Shown piece by piece: positions 50,158 to 59,716 of a stretch of DNA of 64,000 nt. The position numbers and the translations under genes were made by a program. The stretch lies in contig CM007337.1 of NCBI GenBank assembly GCA_000333855.2, forward strand, positions 462,648 to 526,647, read 5' to 3'. The notes below the pieces were generated by a model. The model made no database searches, had not been told where the DNA came from, and worked only from the letters and a program-made list of their open reading frames with translations. Numbering within the stretch: position 1 is the first letter of the stretch; every line of letters starts with the position of its first letter. The stretch is from Endotrypanum monterogeii. Taxonomy: Eukaryota > Euglenozoa > Kinetoplastea > Trypanosomatida > Trypanosomatidae.

Positions 50158-52422
50158 ATGCCAGTTATTTTGCGCGTGTGTGTAGCCATCGAGTTGGATC
50201 GACCGCTCACCCACACGACACATTCCGTAAACGGTGAGACATCTCGATCGGCATCTGCGAAGCCTGTGGCATCCATAGGTGTTGCACCTTCGTTGCCTAC
50301 GCACAGAGGCTCAATTCAAGGGACCGGATACCATTCGTACGCCTCTCCGGATTCTCTATTATCCACACCCCAGAAAGTGGAGGGGGCGGTAGAAACAGAT
50401 GCGCGTACGCTCAACTGTAATGCGACAAGAAGAAGCTCTGCCGCGGTGGTGCGCGAGTCTTTGCCGCCTTCTACGATACCGAATTCGGCGATGTGTATTG
50501 GTGAAGGGCCCCATTTATCCGCTGCAGCAGCACAGAAGCAACATCCGTCTTCGTCTTCCACTCCATTCTTGCACCCGGCTTTGTGTCGACCGCACCTACA
50601 GCGCGAGTCAGCTCCGATCGCTAGGCGCCATAGGTCACTACTCTGGCTATCGATTGAGCTAGGCCGTTGCACAACTGTGGGAGGTGTCATACAGCAAATT
50701 GAGGATGTGGTGAGGCGACATGTATGCGCGCGAGTGTATCCCGGTGAGAATCACGACCCCAACACCGACGCTAACTCGGGCGTGCGTGTCTCTCCTGACG
50801 ACACCAGCAGTGGTTTAGTCCTAGGGAACACGAAAAGCTGCAACCACAAGAACCTCACTGGTCCGGTATACTGCGATGGTTCCGACTCAACAGTTTCGTT
50901 GACTCTACGTCTATCTCCACAGGAGAAAGACGTGCGAGACGATGAGCTCTGTCTTTGTCTCCAGGACCAGAATAGCGAGTATCGTTGGATTGGTGGTGCG
51001 CACCACCTTCACACGATGGCAGTGGTGCAGACCCCGTTCCTCGCCGAAGCGTGCCTTCGCTCCTACGCGCTTTTTGAGAAAAGGCAGCATGAGCAGGTGT
51101 GTGTGCCGGGCCGACATCCAACTGCATCACACTCATCTATCCCATTCAATTCGACCGCGTTTTGCTCCCATCTGGGCTCGAGCCTCTACCCTGCAACAGA
51201 GGGCCCTTGCCACGTGGATAAGGTGTATCCTCACGGTGACGGCCCTGCTTCTGACAATAGCACGGACATCCCTTGCGCAGTGCCCCCAGGTGCCTCAGGG
51301 AGGGAAAGTTTATCCCCGGCGTCGCGGGTGGAAGACGACGCATGGCGAGAGGCTCGGGCGCGTAGGGGTCCGCCTACTCCACGAAGCGCCAGCTCGCCCA
51401 AGTTCGCGTTCTTGAAAGGGGTTGTGGTACCCATGACTGTGCTGCGGCAGCACAACCCTCGCTACGCCAGGACTAGACAGCACCACCCACATGGCCGGAG
51501 CCCTCGGCAGTATGCAAAGGTGCGAGTGCCTGTGGATATGCAGGTAGAAACACGCGATGGCTTCCTATGGGGGTGCGAGACGACGACAGCGCCCACTGCG
51601 ACTGCACAGCCTCACCAGACGAGTATACATACATATGCGTCTTCTAACGTGAAAGACCTCCCGCCTTCTCCGGCGGACGTATCTGCAACAGGGAGCGTAG
51701 GCGACACGACTGCGCAGTCTCCTATCGCAACTTGCAGCGTCAATACTTCAGAGAGCCCGTCGAGGCGAGAAAACATAACGCTTTCCACCGTGCCTGTGCA
51801 CGTGCCTTCCACCTCCGCCGAGAATGTAGACACTGGCACTAGTGGCGATCAAGCTCTTGACCGAGAGCACCCCCCTCCGTGCATGTCGACAGTCCCCATT
51901 GCGCCGGCAATGACGACAGCGCTGGGTTTATCGAGTCTTTCACCACACGCTACAGCGACACAGAAGACGAGTGATGCCATTCTTTCGGTTGACGCTGTGC
52001 ACGCATTATCTGTGCAGGGAATGTCCAACGCGAATACGTGCGAGGCCTCAACTGAGGAAGAAGAAGCAGCTCTCCGCGCCCTCGAGAGAGCGCAGTACGA
52101 CTACGTCGCAGCGCTAACCAAGTACAGGGCAACGGCCTCGTATCTACCGACTGATTTCACCGGTGTCCATCACTCTGAAGAAAAGCCGCTGCTGTCGGCA
52201 ATACATAGCGAAACAGAGCTGGTCTCCCTCATGCAGAGAAAGATGGATCTTCAGAGTCATATCGAAACTTGCTCGAAGGCGGAAAGACAATGTGAGCGGT
52301 TGGTCACGCGGGCGGAGTACCTCAAGAAGGAGCTCCAGGAGCATCAGAGAGGATGCGAGCTGCTAACACAGCTATGCCACCGCAATAGCAACGATGCCCA
52401 TTTCGGTGTGGAGCGGACGTGA
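50158..52422 (+). CDS. hypothetical protein with C-terminal coiled coil
   Basis: 754 residues; no family recognised. Most of the protein is Ser/Thr/Pro/His-rich. Two more ordered stretches stand out. The first is at about 155-190 (LLWLSIELGRCTTVGGVIQQIEDVVRRHV), with regular hydrophobic spacing that could be the start of a small alpha/beta fold; acidic strands follow near 240-300. The second is a C-terminal coiled coil from about 625 to 745, opening with STEEEEAALRALERAQ and ending in the charged ECERLVTRAEYLKKEL-like helix. That arrangement suits a scaffold or cytoskeleton-associated protein, but this is inference. The ATG at 50158 is the first in frame after a plausible acceptor. Third-position G/C bias supports the frame. 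Confidence 0.82.
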   Translation: MPVILRVCVAIELDRPLTHTTHSVNGETSRSASAKPVASIGVAPSLPTHRGSIQGTGYHSYASPDSLLSTPQKVEGAVETDARTLNCNATRRSSAAVVRESLPPSTIPNSAMCIGEGPHLSAAAAQKQHPSSSSTPFLHPALCRPHLQRESAPIARRHRSLLWLSIELGRCTTVGGVIQQIEDVVRRHVCARVYPGENHDPNTDANSGVRVSPDDTSSGLVLGNTKSCNHKNLTGPVYCDGSDSTVSLTLRLSPQEKDVRDDELCLCLQDQNSEYRWIGGAHHLHTMAVVQTPFLAEACLRSYALFEKRQHEQVCVPGRHPTASHSSIPFNSTAFCSHLGSSLYPATEGPCHVDKVYPHGDGPASDNSTDIPCAVPPGASGRESLSPASRVEDDAWREARARRGPPTPRSASSPKFAFLKGVVVPMTVLRQHNPRYARTRQHHPHGRSPRQYAKVRVPVDMQVETRDGFLWGCETTTAPTATAQPHQTSIHTYASSNVKDLPPSPADVSATGSVGDTTAQSPIATCSVNTSESPSRRENITLSTVPVHVPSTSAENVDTGTSGDQALDREHPPPCMSTVPIAPAMTTALGLSSLSPHATATQKTSDAILSVDAVHALSVQGMSNANTCEASTEEEEAALRALERAQYDYVAALTKYRATASYLPTDFTGVHHSEEKPLLSAIHSETELVSLMQRKMDLQSHIETCSKAERQCERLVTRAEYLKKELQEHQRGCELLTQLCHRNSNDAHFGVERT

Positions 52423-53281
52423 GAGGGAAGACAAGAGGATGGAGGCGGGGAGGCAGGAGAATGCAATAGATCACTAGTCTCAAACGCGATGACAAGATCA
52501 TGCTGTACCCCCTCCCCCTCCTCTTTCTCTTCCTCGATCTGTGCACTCCTCTCTTCTCCCCCCCCCCACACACACACACATTTAAACAAAGTATAAGCAA
52601 ACACCAGAGCGGTTTGTTGGGGTGCCCTAGAAGAGAACGCGCTTGTCCTCGGTGCGGATCGCGGCATGTGTGCATGTCTGGCAAATACGCTCCAAGGTCA
52701 TAGTTCACCAAATCAGTGTTTTGGGTGTTTTGTTGGTTGTTTTCTCCCTCCACGGCGGCTGATAAAATTTCTGCATGATCGGTTGCTCTGAGGAAGAGGA
52801 GGGGAGTACGGGGTTTTTCTGTGGCTGTTAAAAATTGATACATGCGTGTGTCACTCAAGCCCGCGCACCAAGGCAAACACCTTCTTGGATGCGTGCAGCC
52901 ACCCCTGTTATTTTGACATCGTGACTGTGCCACTAGACTCTTCTCTCATGCACTTCAACCCCCCTCCCCCCACCTTCTATTTTGATGGTGTACAGGTGAG
53001 CCCAGAAAGTGTGCAGAGGCAATTTCCATATTGTTTGGTAGCAGCGCCACGCGTCTTTCCCGTTCCCTTCTCTACGACCTAGCTGCGCCGGGTGTGTCTG
53101 CGTTTCAGGTTTTTGTACTTGCTCAGCTATGGAACATAAAAGGGACTGGGGAGGAGGAGAGGAAGCGTGCGGCATATATATACATCACGGGCGTCCCCAA
53201 CTCCAGGGTTGACCCCTCGTCTGTTTCTTCCTTCTGTGGTGGTGTTGGTGGGGTCTCACCCTTTCTCAACAGAGCGCAGGC
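52423..53281. other. intergenic spacer upstream of a decayed frame
   Basis: C/T-rich sequence at about 52508-52570 with a short CA run. No gene is supported, although short open pieces occur at 52846-53082. Confidence 0.6.
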
Positions 53282-53748
53282 ATGCCAACACGTGATCGGT
53301 CAGGGAGCTACGCGTTCTATTTGCTTTGGCTCGCAAAACAGTTGACCTCTTCTGCACAAGTACATAGTGACGTGTCTTTGTGGTGGTCATTTCGTCCTCT
53401 TACAGAGCACACGAGCTCTTGACTCCCAACGGCAGTTGTGATCGAGTACCTGGAGGTAGATGAGGATGATGTGCCTGATAACACCACAGATGTGCCTCTT
53501 ATCGAGGTGGCGGCGGTGGTTGCGCTACAGCAAGTGCACTTAGACCTTTTTTGTGTGTGTGTCTGTGTGTAGTGAAGTCTGCATTGTATGTGTGTATATG
53601 CGTGTTTGTGGTTCTTTTTATTCTGCTCGCATGTTCACAATACTACTTGAGCGCCAAGGACAGTATCGCTTCCCAGCACGCGGTGGTCGCACCCACAGGA
53701 GCTAGCCCCCCTATCGGAGCTACACAGCACAGCTCTCCAAAGCCGTAG
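53282..53748 (+). pseudogene. possible decayed gene for a membrane-anchored protein
   Basis: Three adjacent open pieces have protein-like composition but are broken. The first runs from an ATG at 53282 to a TGA at 53420 (46 residues). In the same frame directly after that stop, 53423-53569 encodes an acidic stretch (VIEYLEVDEDDVPDN and then PLIEVAAVVALQQV) with one NTT glycosylation sequon. It ends in a (TG)n-coded Val-Cys run. In another frame, 53551-53748 encodes a strongly hydrophobic helix (about 20 residues) followed by a Ser/Pro/Ala-rich tail with G/C-rich third positions and a stop. The order ectodomain, membrane helix, short tail suggests the 3' end of a surface protein gene broken by a stop and a microsatellite slip. 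No family is assigned. Confidence 0.35.
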
Positions 53749-54072
53749 TGAACTCCGTAGGCTTTCCGTTAACTGCCACGCAGCCATCAATTCGTTCTTC
53801 TCCCTGCCGGAGATTTTCCCACCGGAATCCACTACAGCGATTCACGATAGAAAAAAAAATAACAACTATAACAAAAAAAAATGCACGCTACTCCTTATCA
53901 ACTACTATCCGATCCTTCATGCCATCCTCCAATAAAAACTGTTTATGAGGTCGCATCCGAAGCGGCTATGGAGTGAGGGTTTTTTTTTTGAGATACACAC
54001 ACACACACACACACACGCACACATACTCAATGACACAGGTCCCAGTGATTTGAGGTTTTGCTTTAGAACCCA
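53749..54072. other. intergenic spacer with poly-A tracts
   Basis: Short A-rich runs (about 53852-53881), a T10 tract at 53980-53989 and a (CA)n at 53997-54016 directly upstream of the next gene. Confidence 0.7.
53978..53992 (+). promoter_or_regulatory. candidate spliced-leader acceptor, gene at 54073
   Basis: T10 tract followed by GAG (AG at 53991-53992), giving a UTR of about 80 nt that contains a short (CA)n. Confidence 0.5.
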
Positions 54073-55509
54073 ATGGCGCACGCCACTGTTCTGCAGAAAA
54101 ATGCACCGTGCACTGTGCTCGGAGACCAGCCGCAGACAGCAACTCCCTGCAGCCGTGTGGGTGGAGACAATCCTACCTCACACTCTGGGAATACACCTGT
54201 TTCCAGCGCTGTGAGAAATAGTTGTGCACGCGCAGACGAGGGCCATCTCCTGCGCGTGCCCTCTTCGCTTGTGGGCACAACAAAGCCGTTATGCTGGACA
54301 CCGAGATCCCTGTCGCGGGCACATCCGCGCGGAGATTCTACGGACATCGAAAATAAAAATTTTACTAGAAGTTGCGCGCAACGTTCCCTGGCGCAGTCGC
54401 CCACTCGCCATGCGACGGGTCACAATATATTGAGGTCTTCCAGTGCACCCGTTGCTGCCGCTGGGGAGGAGAAGAGGCGTGACGGTAGCTCGAGTTGGAA
54501 GGGGACCGCCGACGAGAGCATATTGGGACAAATCTGTAACCCTCAACCTCGCCCAGAGTGGTTGAGAATGGTTACAGCACAGATCAGGGCCCTTCAGCAC
54601 AAGACAGAGGCGCTGGACCTGGCCACGGAAAAGATGCTCCAGTCGCGAGAATGGACGAGACACACGTTGCTGGAGGAGATCTCCCAGCTGGAGGGTGAGG
54701 CAGCGCGGTGTAGTGCTGTACTGTCAGAGCGGGATGTCTTGTTGCGTCTTGTAGATCAACTGGAGTCGCAGTTGGCTGCCGCGAAGGTGGCAGAGGCGAC
54801 TCGGCTCTCGGCTCACGGAGCGGTGGCGGTGGTGGGGCCCATTCCTACAAAGGAGCCCCCACTCTCCCAGAGTGCAACACCTCTTACGGGAAAATATTTA
54901 CCCCAGTCGAGGCAGCAGTGGCGCACAACTCCTCTCGCGGAGCCCTACTTGGGGTCTTTCATCGACGCGGCACCTGCACGTCAAAGAAACACCTTGGAAA
55001 AATCAACCCCACCGCCACCCGACCCGCCACCCGACCCGCCCTCGCCGCCACTCCAGCAGGTGTGCCGTTCCACACGACCTGTGAGGAGAGATGAGGAGCT
55101 CATCACCTCCGGTGGGCACCCGTGGTCCGGCAGACGTATCCCACTCACCACTACCACCGCACCCCTAGCACGACTCCCCCGGGCACCACACCAGCACCCC
55201 TCACAGAGTCGAAGCCGACCCACCGCGGAGCTCAGTCTCCTATCCACCTCGCAGAGCGAAGTAGGCGATGCAGCGCTGGCGAGCGATGGAGACTCCGACT
55301 CATCTGCAGCCGAAACTCCGGTAAGTCAAGTCGGGGGGCGCAGATGCACCAGCGCCGGCGGCAGCCGTATAGGAATGGTGAAGGGATCGGCGTCAGCGCT
55401 GCAGCCACCCTCCATGGGGACTCGACGCACGGCTCAAAGACTCACGTCTTCCGCAGCTCAAGCCTCGAGTGGCCCGACCGGTAGGCTGGGAACAGTTCTC
55501 TACGTTTGA
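54073..55509 (+). CDS. hypothetical protein with central coiled coil
   Basis: 478 residues; family not recognised. The first 155 residues are Ser/Thr-rich and probably disordered. Residues of about 160-245 form a clear heptad-rich helix (MVTAQIRALQHKTEALDLATEKM, and later LEEISQLEGEAARCSAVLSERDVLLRLVDQLESQLAAAKVAEA), a likely coiled-coil dimer. A Pro-rich patch with tandem PPPDPP units lies near 312-328, and the C-terminus is Ser/Arg/Thr-rich. This layout is common in trypanosomatid cytoskeletal or scaffold proteins, but no specific role can be argued. The start is the first in-frame ATG after the T10 tract. Confidence 0.82.
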   Translation: MAHATVLQKNAPCTVLGDQPQTATPCSRVGGDNPTSHSGNTPVSSAVRNSCARADEGHLLRVPSSLVGTTKPLCWTPRSLSRAHPRGDSTDIENKNFTRSCAQRSLAQSPTRHATGHNILRSSSAPVAAAGEEKRRDGSSSWKGTADESILGQICNPQPRPEWLRMVTAQIRALQHKTEALDLATEKMLQSREWTRHTLLEEISQLEGEAARCSAVLSERDVLLRLVDQLESQLAAAKVAEATRLSAHGAVAVVGPIPTKEPPLSQSATPLTGKYLPQSRQQWRTTPLAEPYLGSFIDAAPARQRNTLEKSTPPPPDPPPDPPSPPLQQVCRSTRPVRRDEELITSGGHPWSGRRIPLTTTTAPLARLPRAPHQHPSQSRSRPTAELSLLSTSQSEVGDAALASDGDSDSSAAETPVSQVGGRRCTSAGGSRIGMVKGSASALQPPSMGTRRTAQRLTSSAAQASSGPTGRLGTVLYV

Positions 55510-56155
55510 TCAGCAGCGACGCTGCTCGCACTGAAGTAACTGCGAGCGGGACGGCAGCTCTCCTCTGCATGCCCGTCAACGTTGCATTGGGTAGTGGAGC
55601 TCCTAGCCTTTCCCCTCCCCTTCTTCTTCTCCGACCCTGCCCCACAGTCGCACTTTCTTTTCTACATTGTCTACGTCAAATGGCGGTAGGGCGCCCACTG
55701 CATTTGTGTCGACGTACGATGATAGGTGGCAGGGTAGGTGTGACGCAGAACCGTTTGAAGATCTCTATCTTGTTACCGCCTCTCACTGCCGGCACCGGAA
55801 GCAGCGCAACCCTGGAGTGGTTGAACTTGTCGCGCTGACGGCCCTTCAGAAAGGCAAATACTGGGAGGAGAGGAGCAGTGCGTGTGTGTGTGTGTAGCGG
55901 GCTGGGGGGGATAATCTGCCCGGCGGTTACTCTGATACGGGGCGTATTTTATATCCTCATGCGATACAACCCGTCTCTCTTCCTGACGTTCGAGACAACG
56001 ACGTGGTGTGATGATGTTGGCTGGAGCACGTAAGGGTGACTCGTTGACACTGCGTGCATCAATTACCACCACACCATGATGCGATAGCATCGCCATCAAC
56101 CAGTTGTAGATCAATAGCAACACAAAAAAAGTAATAGTGGCCAAGGCTTAGACTG

Positions 56156-56165
56156 TATATACATA

Positions 56166-56196
<31 letters not shown>

Positions 56197-56208
56197 GTAT
56201 ATGTATAT
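56156..56208. repeat. (TA)n tract
   Basis: TA repeat continuing into TTTATA and TGTATA units. Confidence 0.92.
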
Positions 56209-57050
56209 TCGTGTGCATACCTGAAAGGGTACTTGTCTTTCTTCTCTCTGCGGCACTGGCACCAAGTGTTTAAAGAGTGGCTGCTGCTCATCCTCATGTG
56301 GTATAAGCGATGTGCTCTGCAGGCGTACCTGGCTGTGGCACTTCTGCCACCACTGTTTTTCTGTTTCATATGTCGTTGGGGGAGGGTATGAGTAACTGGA
56401 AGGCGGGATGCTTCGGTGTATGGATTTGTTTTCCATGAGTTGTCGGGCAGTGGTACTCTGGACACGGCGTATCGTTTGATGTAAAAAAAAAAATCAGTCC
56501 TGATGTGGTTGAACCACTCAGTGAGGGCGGTGCTACACCGCGGGGGTAATGAAAAACGTGACAAAATGTATCTTGGAAGAGAAGGCGGAAACGAATGTCC
56601 TTCCCCGCCCGTTCTCAACCCACGCCAATGCAGTGAACACCGGATACTCTGGTGACAAGGTGTGGCGCGTGGGAACTCCAAAACGTTTTTTTTTTTTGTT
56701 GTTTCTGGACACTGTTTTCTCAGGAGTAGGAACGGCTTGACTATTTACCTCGTTTCTGCCTTGTATCCACTTCTATGCCTTGCTTCTCTTCTTCCTCCCC
56801 TCCCTCAATCACACAAACACACATACACACACGACAACAAAGACAGGTAGCATTTACCTACACCAACCCCACCCGCATACGTATATATACTTTGGTGTAG
56901 GTGTTGGATAATTGTGTCTGGACGACCAGGTTTATATTCACCTCTCCTGTGCTATTACCCGATTGATACTCTCCCGATTCTTCAGAGTTTCACCCTCTTC
57001 TTCTGTTTCCCCTGTGTGAATGTGTGTCTAGGAGGTACTGGGAGACGTCT

Positions 57051-57136
57051 TTTTTTTTTTTCATTATCAAGCCTCTCGCTCGCTCTTCTTGTCGTCTCGG
57101 CTCGTCTTTCGCTGGTTTGCTCCACTCCCCTTTCAG
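57051..57136 (+). promoter_or_regulatory. candidate spliced-leader acceptor, gene at 57521
   Basis: A T12 tract and a following C/T-rich stretch end in CCCCTTTCAG (AG 57135-57136), a textbook acceptor. It gives a UTR of about 384 nt to the first in-frame ATG. A T/C tract at 57429-57444 with AG at 57460-57461 is a nearer alternative. Confidence 0.5.
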
Positions 57137-57520
57137 TCGGTTCTGGTTGTGATTGACGGAGTCCAACGCCTTCTTACGTTGTGACTGCCTTCTGTGTCTT
57201 GCCCACATCAGCACCGTGTTACTCGCGTGCCGCAGTTGTCGCCACCTAGTGGTTCCGACACACTGACATTTCTCCAGTCATCGTATCAACTTGCACAGCG
57301 CATCGATCGTTTGGCAAGTATCCTCTCCCATTCGGCGCTCACCATTGTCGGTCGTTTCCTCATACACGGACCATCTGGACGTGGTCTTTCTGCGCTCGAG
57401 AGGGGGAGCTCCAACTCGTGGATATTTGATTTTGTTTTTTCCCCATTGGTGGGGTTGGAAGTACCGTTACTGATTCGCGCGGCGGTACGCACCCGCGTCC
57501 ATCTAAAACTCTTACCCCAG

Positions 57521-59716
57521 ATGTCAGAGACCTGTAGCGTTGCGGAGTTGGGGACAAAGGCATCCATACTGTCGCCTAGGTGCTCACCAGAGCACGGGAT
57601 GACAACATCGATGCAGGACCCGTCGGTCGATGTCCAGCTGAACGCTGCACCCCTTCCTCGAAACATGAGCAGTTGGGTTTCTCTGGACATGGAGATGAGT
57701 GAAGGCGCCGCACCCCTTCGAGAGCCCTCACACGACGAGGCAGGAGGCATCGGTTCTTGCGCGCTATTCGCTAAGGAGAACGAGCGGGGCAGGAATTATA
57801 CCGAACAAAGGACACCAGTGATGGAGGAGGTGACGAGCATCTCTCTGGAGCCGCCGGTCGTGACGATGCAGCTCCTCGAATCGGAAAGCCGCTACGCCGC
57901 AGAGAACATAACAACGCAGCGGATGCCGAACGCAGCAATCCTATCGAATATCGGCTGTCTTCACCGCCCCGGTGTTGCTGTGTTTTCCGAGAAGAGCATT
58001 TTCCCACACCGCTGTGTTTCCACGGTGTGGCCGCTGCTCACAACCCCCTCCGAGATCCGCTTGCCAATGTCTTGCTCTGGGCCTTGCGTGCAGCCCGATA
58101 CCCTAGCCACCACAAGGGACACTCGTATCACGGAAGATTGCTTTCTCGTTCCCGCCATCGCAGGAACCCCCTGCCCCGGACCAATCGGCTTCTGCGAGCA
58201 CCCAGACCCCAACGCTGATCCGTTGCATGTTAGTTTGGAGATTGAGAGCGCAGGGAGGGTAGACTCTCTGCCCAGCTCGTTGCCTATGGTTCCTCCTCAC
58301 AGTTACATGCAACAGTCCTCCTACGAGGCGTCGACAGATGGGAGAGACCATGGAACGGGTACGACAAGCTACACAACATTAATGGAGGTGGCAACGAACA
58401 GTATCCTCACCCCTCACATCATCAGTGTCGCCACGACCTCGTTGGCAAGCGACGGCGAGCAGTGCTTGGGAGAGTGCCGTTGCCCAGGTCTGTGGACGCC
58501 AACATCGACCGATGTTGGCGTCCATGGCGAGCACACCGGAACAGCTTCCCGCTCGTCAACTCTTCAGTCGTCGTCCCATGGCGCACCTTCGCCGTGTGAG
58601 GATGGTACTCGACGATTTGGCGAGGAAGTAACCGGGAGTGAGGCGGAGGATGCTCTCGTCGGGAAGTTGCCAGAGGATCTAGCTGAGTCGGAGGCGCAGG
58701 ATTTCGTCTCGTCCACAGTCTCACACACTGTCGACGGCTCCGCAGAGCAAAGGCGCACACGGCAGCAGTCAGTAGCGCTTCTCTCCTGGCGCCCAAAGCC
58801 TTTGTTGCTGCTGCGTGATCAACGGCGGTACCACCGGATTGGCCATGATGGCATGCAGGAAAGACAAGAGGTGCGAGACGCGGAGCGTGTGTGCGCTGAA
58901 AGCACCCCAGCACCGAGCGGAAGGCGAAAGGCAGCTTTGTGGATTTCGCGGCGCATGTCCTTCATCTCTTCCTCGTCAATGGCCTCATCGATCCTGTCGT
59001 CGACTATGGCGAGTACTACCTTTACCTCAACCGCGGCGGCGGCGGCAGAGGCAGCAGCAGCTTCCACGCCCAGCTCACGGAATGGGCCACATGCTTCCTC
59101 GCCCATCTTTGCAGTGGAGACTTCCCGGCTGTGGTCGGAGGCGTGCATTTTGTGCCTTAGCAGCTCTCAACGAGCGCTGAGGGGGCTGCACCAGCTGTGT
59201 GACTACGTATGGCAAGATTTGAAACACCACTGGTATCCTCAGCTGCGTCTTGTACTCGGCGATCACTCATCGGCTCACAAACTTGGCACTCATCGCCGCT
59301 CACATCGTCGGTTCAAATCAGCCCGCACGCCACAGAAGCTCGGGGGAGTCACAGCAACGAGAGTTGCACGTACGTCTGCCACTGCTGAGGCTTTCTATGC
59401 GGTCCCTGACCTCAATTCCGTTGAAGCACAAAAAGATATGCATAGGCGTAGCTCGTCGTCGCCGTCTTTCTTCAATCATCAATGGCATCATCTGTGTGAT
59501 ACCGGGAGACATCAGTGCATTACATGTTGGGAGAGAAGCAATACAGCAGGGACTCGACATCACCAAGCCAGCAGCAGCAGCAACAGTACGTGCACCAGTA
59601 GCGCCAACAGTCCAAGAACTACTCAATCCGCCAAGGAGGGTCTACATGTTTACGCAATCATGACCGCCGAGGCCGTCGTTTCAGCCGCACAGGGTCTTCT
59701 CGTCTTCTTGCTGTAA
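57521..59716 (+). CDS. hypothetical Ser/Thr-rich protein
   Basis: 731 residues from the first in-frame ATG (MSETCSVAELG); no family recognised. The first 490 residues are Ser/Thr/Pro/Glu-rich with little predicted order. A Ser/Ala-rich stretch (about 500-545, with a poly-Ala run) is followed by a compact hydrophobic segment rich in Trp, Leu and His (LRGLHQLCDYVWQDLKHHW, about 560-578) that may be an ordered helix. A His/Ser/Arg-rich part and a hydrophobic C-terminal end (AEAVVSAAQGLLVFLL) complete the protein. The reading frame stays open for 109 codons upstream without an ATG. In the last 800 nt two other + frames also stay open for some length, but third-position G/C content favours the frame given here. 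Confidence is lower than for the other hypothetical genes. Confidence 0.72.
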   Translation: MSETCSVAELGTKASILSPRCSPEHGMTTSMQDPSVDVQLNAAPLPRNMSSWVSLDMEMSEGAAPLREPSHDEAGGIGSCALFAKENERGRNYTEQRTPVMEEVTSISLEPPVVTMQLLESESRYAAENITTQRMPNAAILSNIGCLHRPGVAVFSEKSIFPHRCVSTVWPLLTTPSEIRLPMSCSGPCVQPDTLATTRDTRITEDCFLVPAIAGTPCPGPIGFCEHPDPNADPLHVSLEIESAGRVDSLPSSLPMVPPHSYMQQSSYEASTDGRDHGTGTTSYTTLMEVATNSILTPHIISVATTSLASDGEQCLGECRCPGLWTPTSTDVGVHGEHTGTASRSSTLQSSSHGAPSPCEDGTRRFGEEVTGSEAEDALVGKLPEDLAESEAQDFVSSTVSHTVDGSAEQRRTRQQSVALLSWRPKPLLLLRDQRRYHRIGHDGMQERQEVRDAERVCAESTPAPSGRRKAALWISRRMSFISSSSMASSILSSTMASTTFTSTAAAAAEAAAASTPSSRNGPHASSPIFAVETSRLWSEACILCLSSSQRALRGLHQLCDYVWQDLKHHWYPQLRLVLGDHSSAHKLGTHRRSHRRFKSARTPQKLGGVTATRVARTSATAEAFYAVPDLNSVEAQKDMHRRSSSSPSFFNHQWHHLCDTGRHQCITCWERSNTAGTRHHQASSSSNSTCTSSANSPRTTQSAKEGLHVYAIMTAEAVVSAAQGLLVFLL

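Larger units (their letters stand above)
55510..57520. other. 2 kb spacer with (TA)n and splice tracts
   Basis: No gene supported. It contains a GT run near 55879-55897, a (TA)n at 56156-56208, poly-T and poly-A runs, and strong C/T tracts at 57051-57135. The frame of the next gene is already open from 57194 but has no ATG before 57521. Confidence 0.65.

Noticed and set aside
58815..59663. Alternative + frames at the 3' end of the gene at 57521, suggesting a frameshift
   Set aside because: Pieces at 58939-59160 and 59250-59663 look protein-like. However, the annotated frame stays open throughout, and in the last part it has the higher third-position G/C content. No family match supports switching frames.
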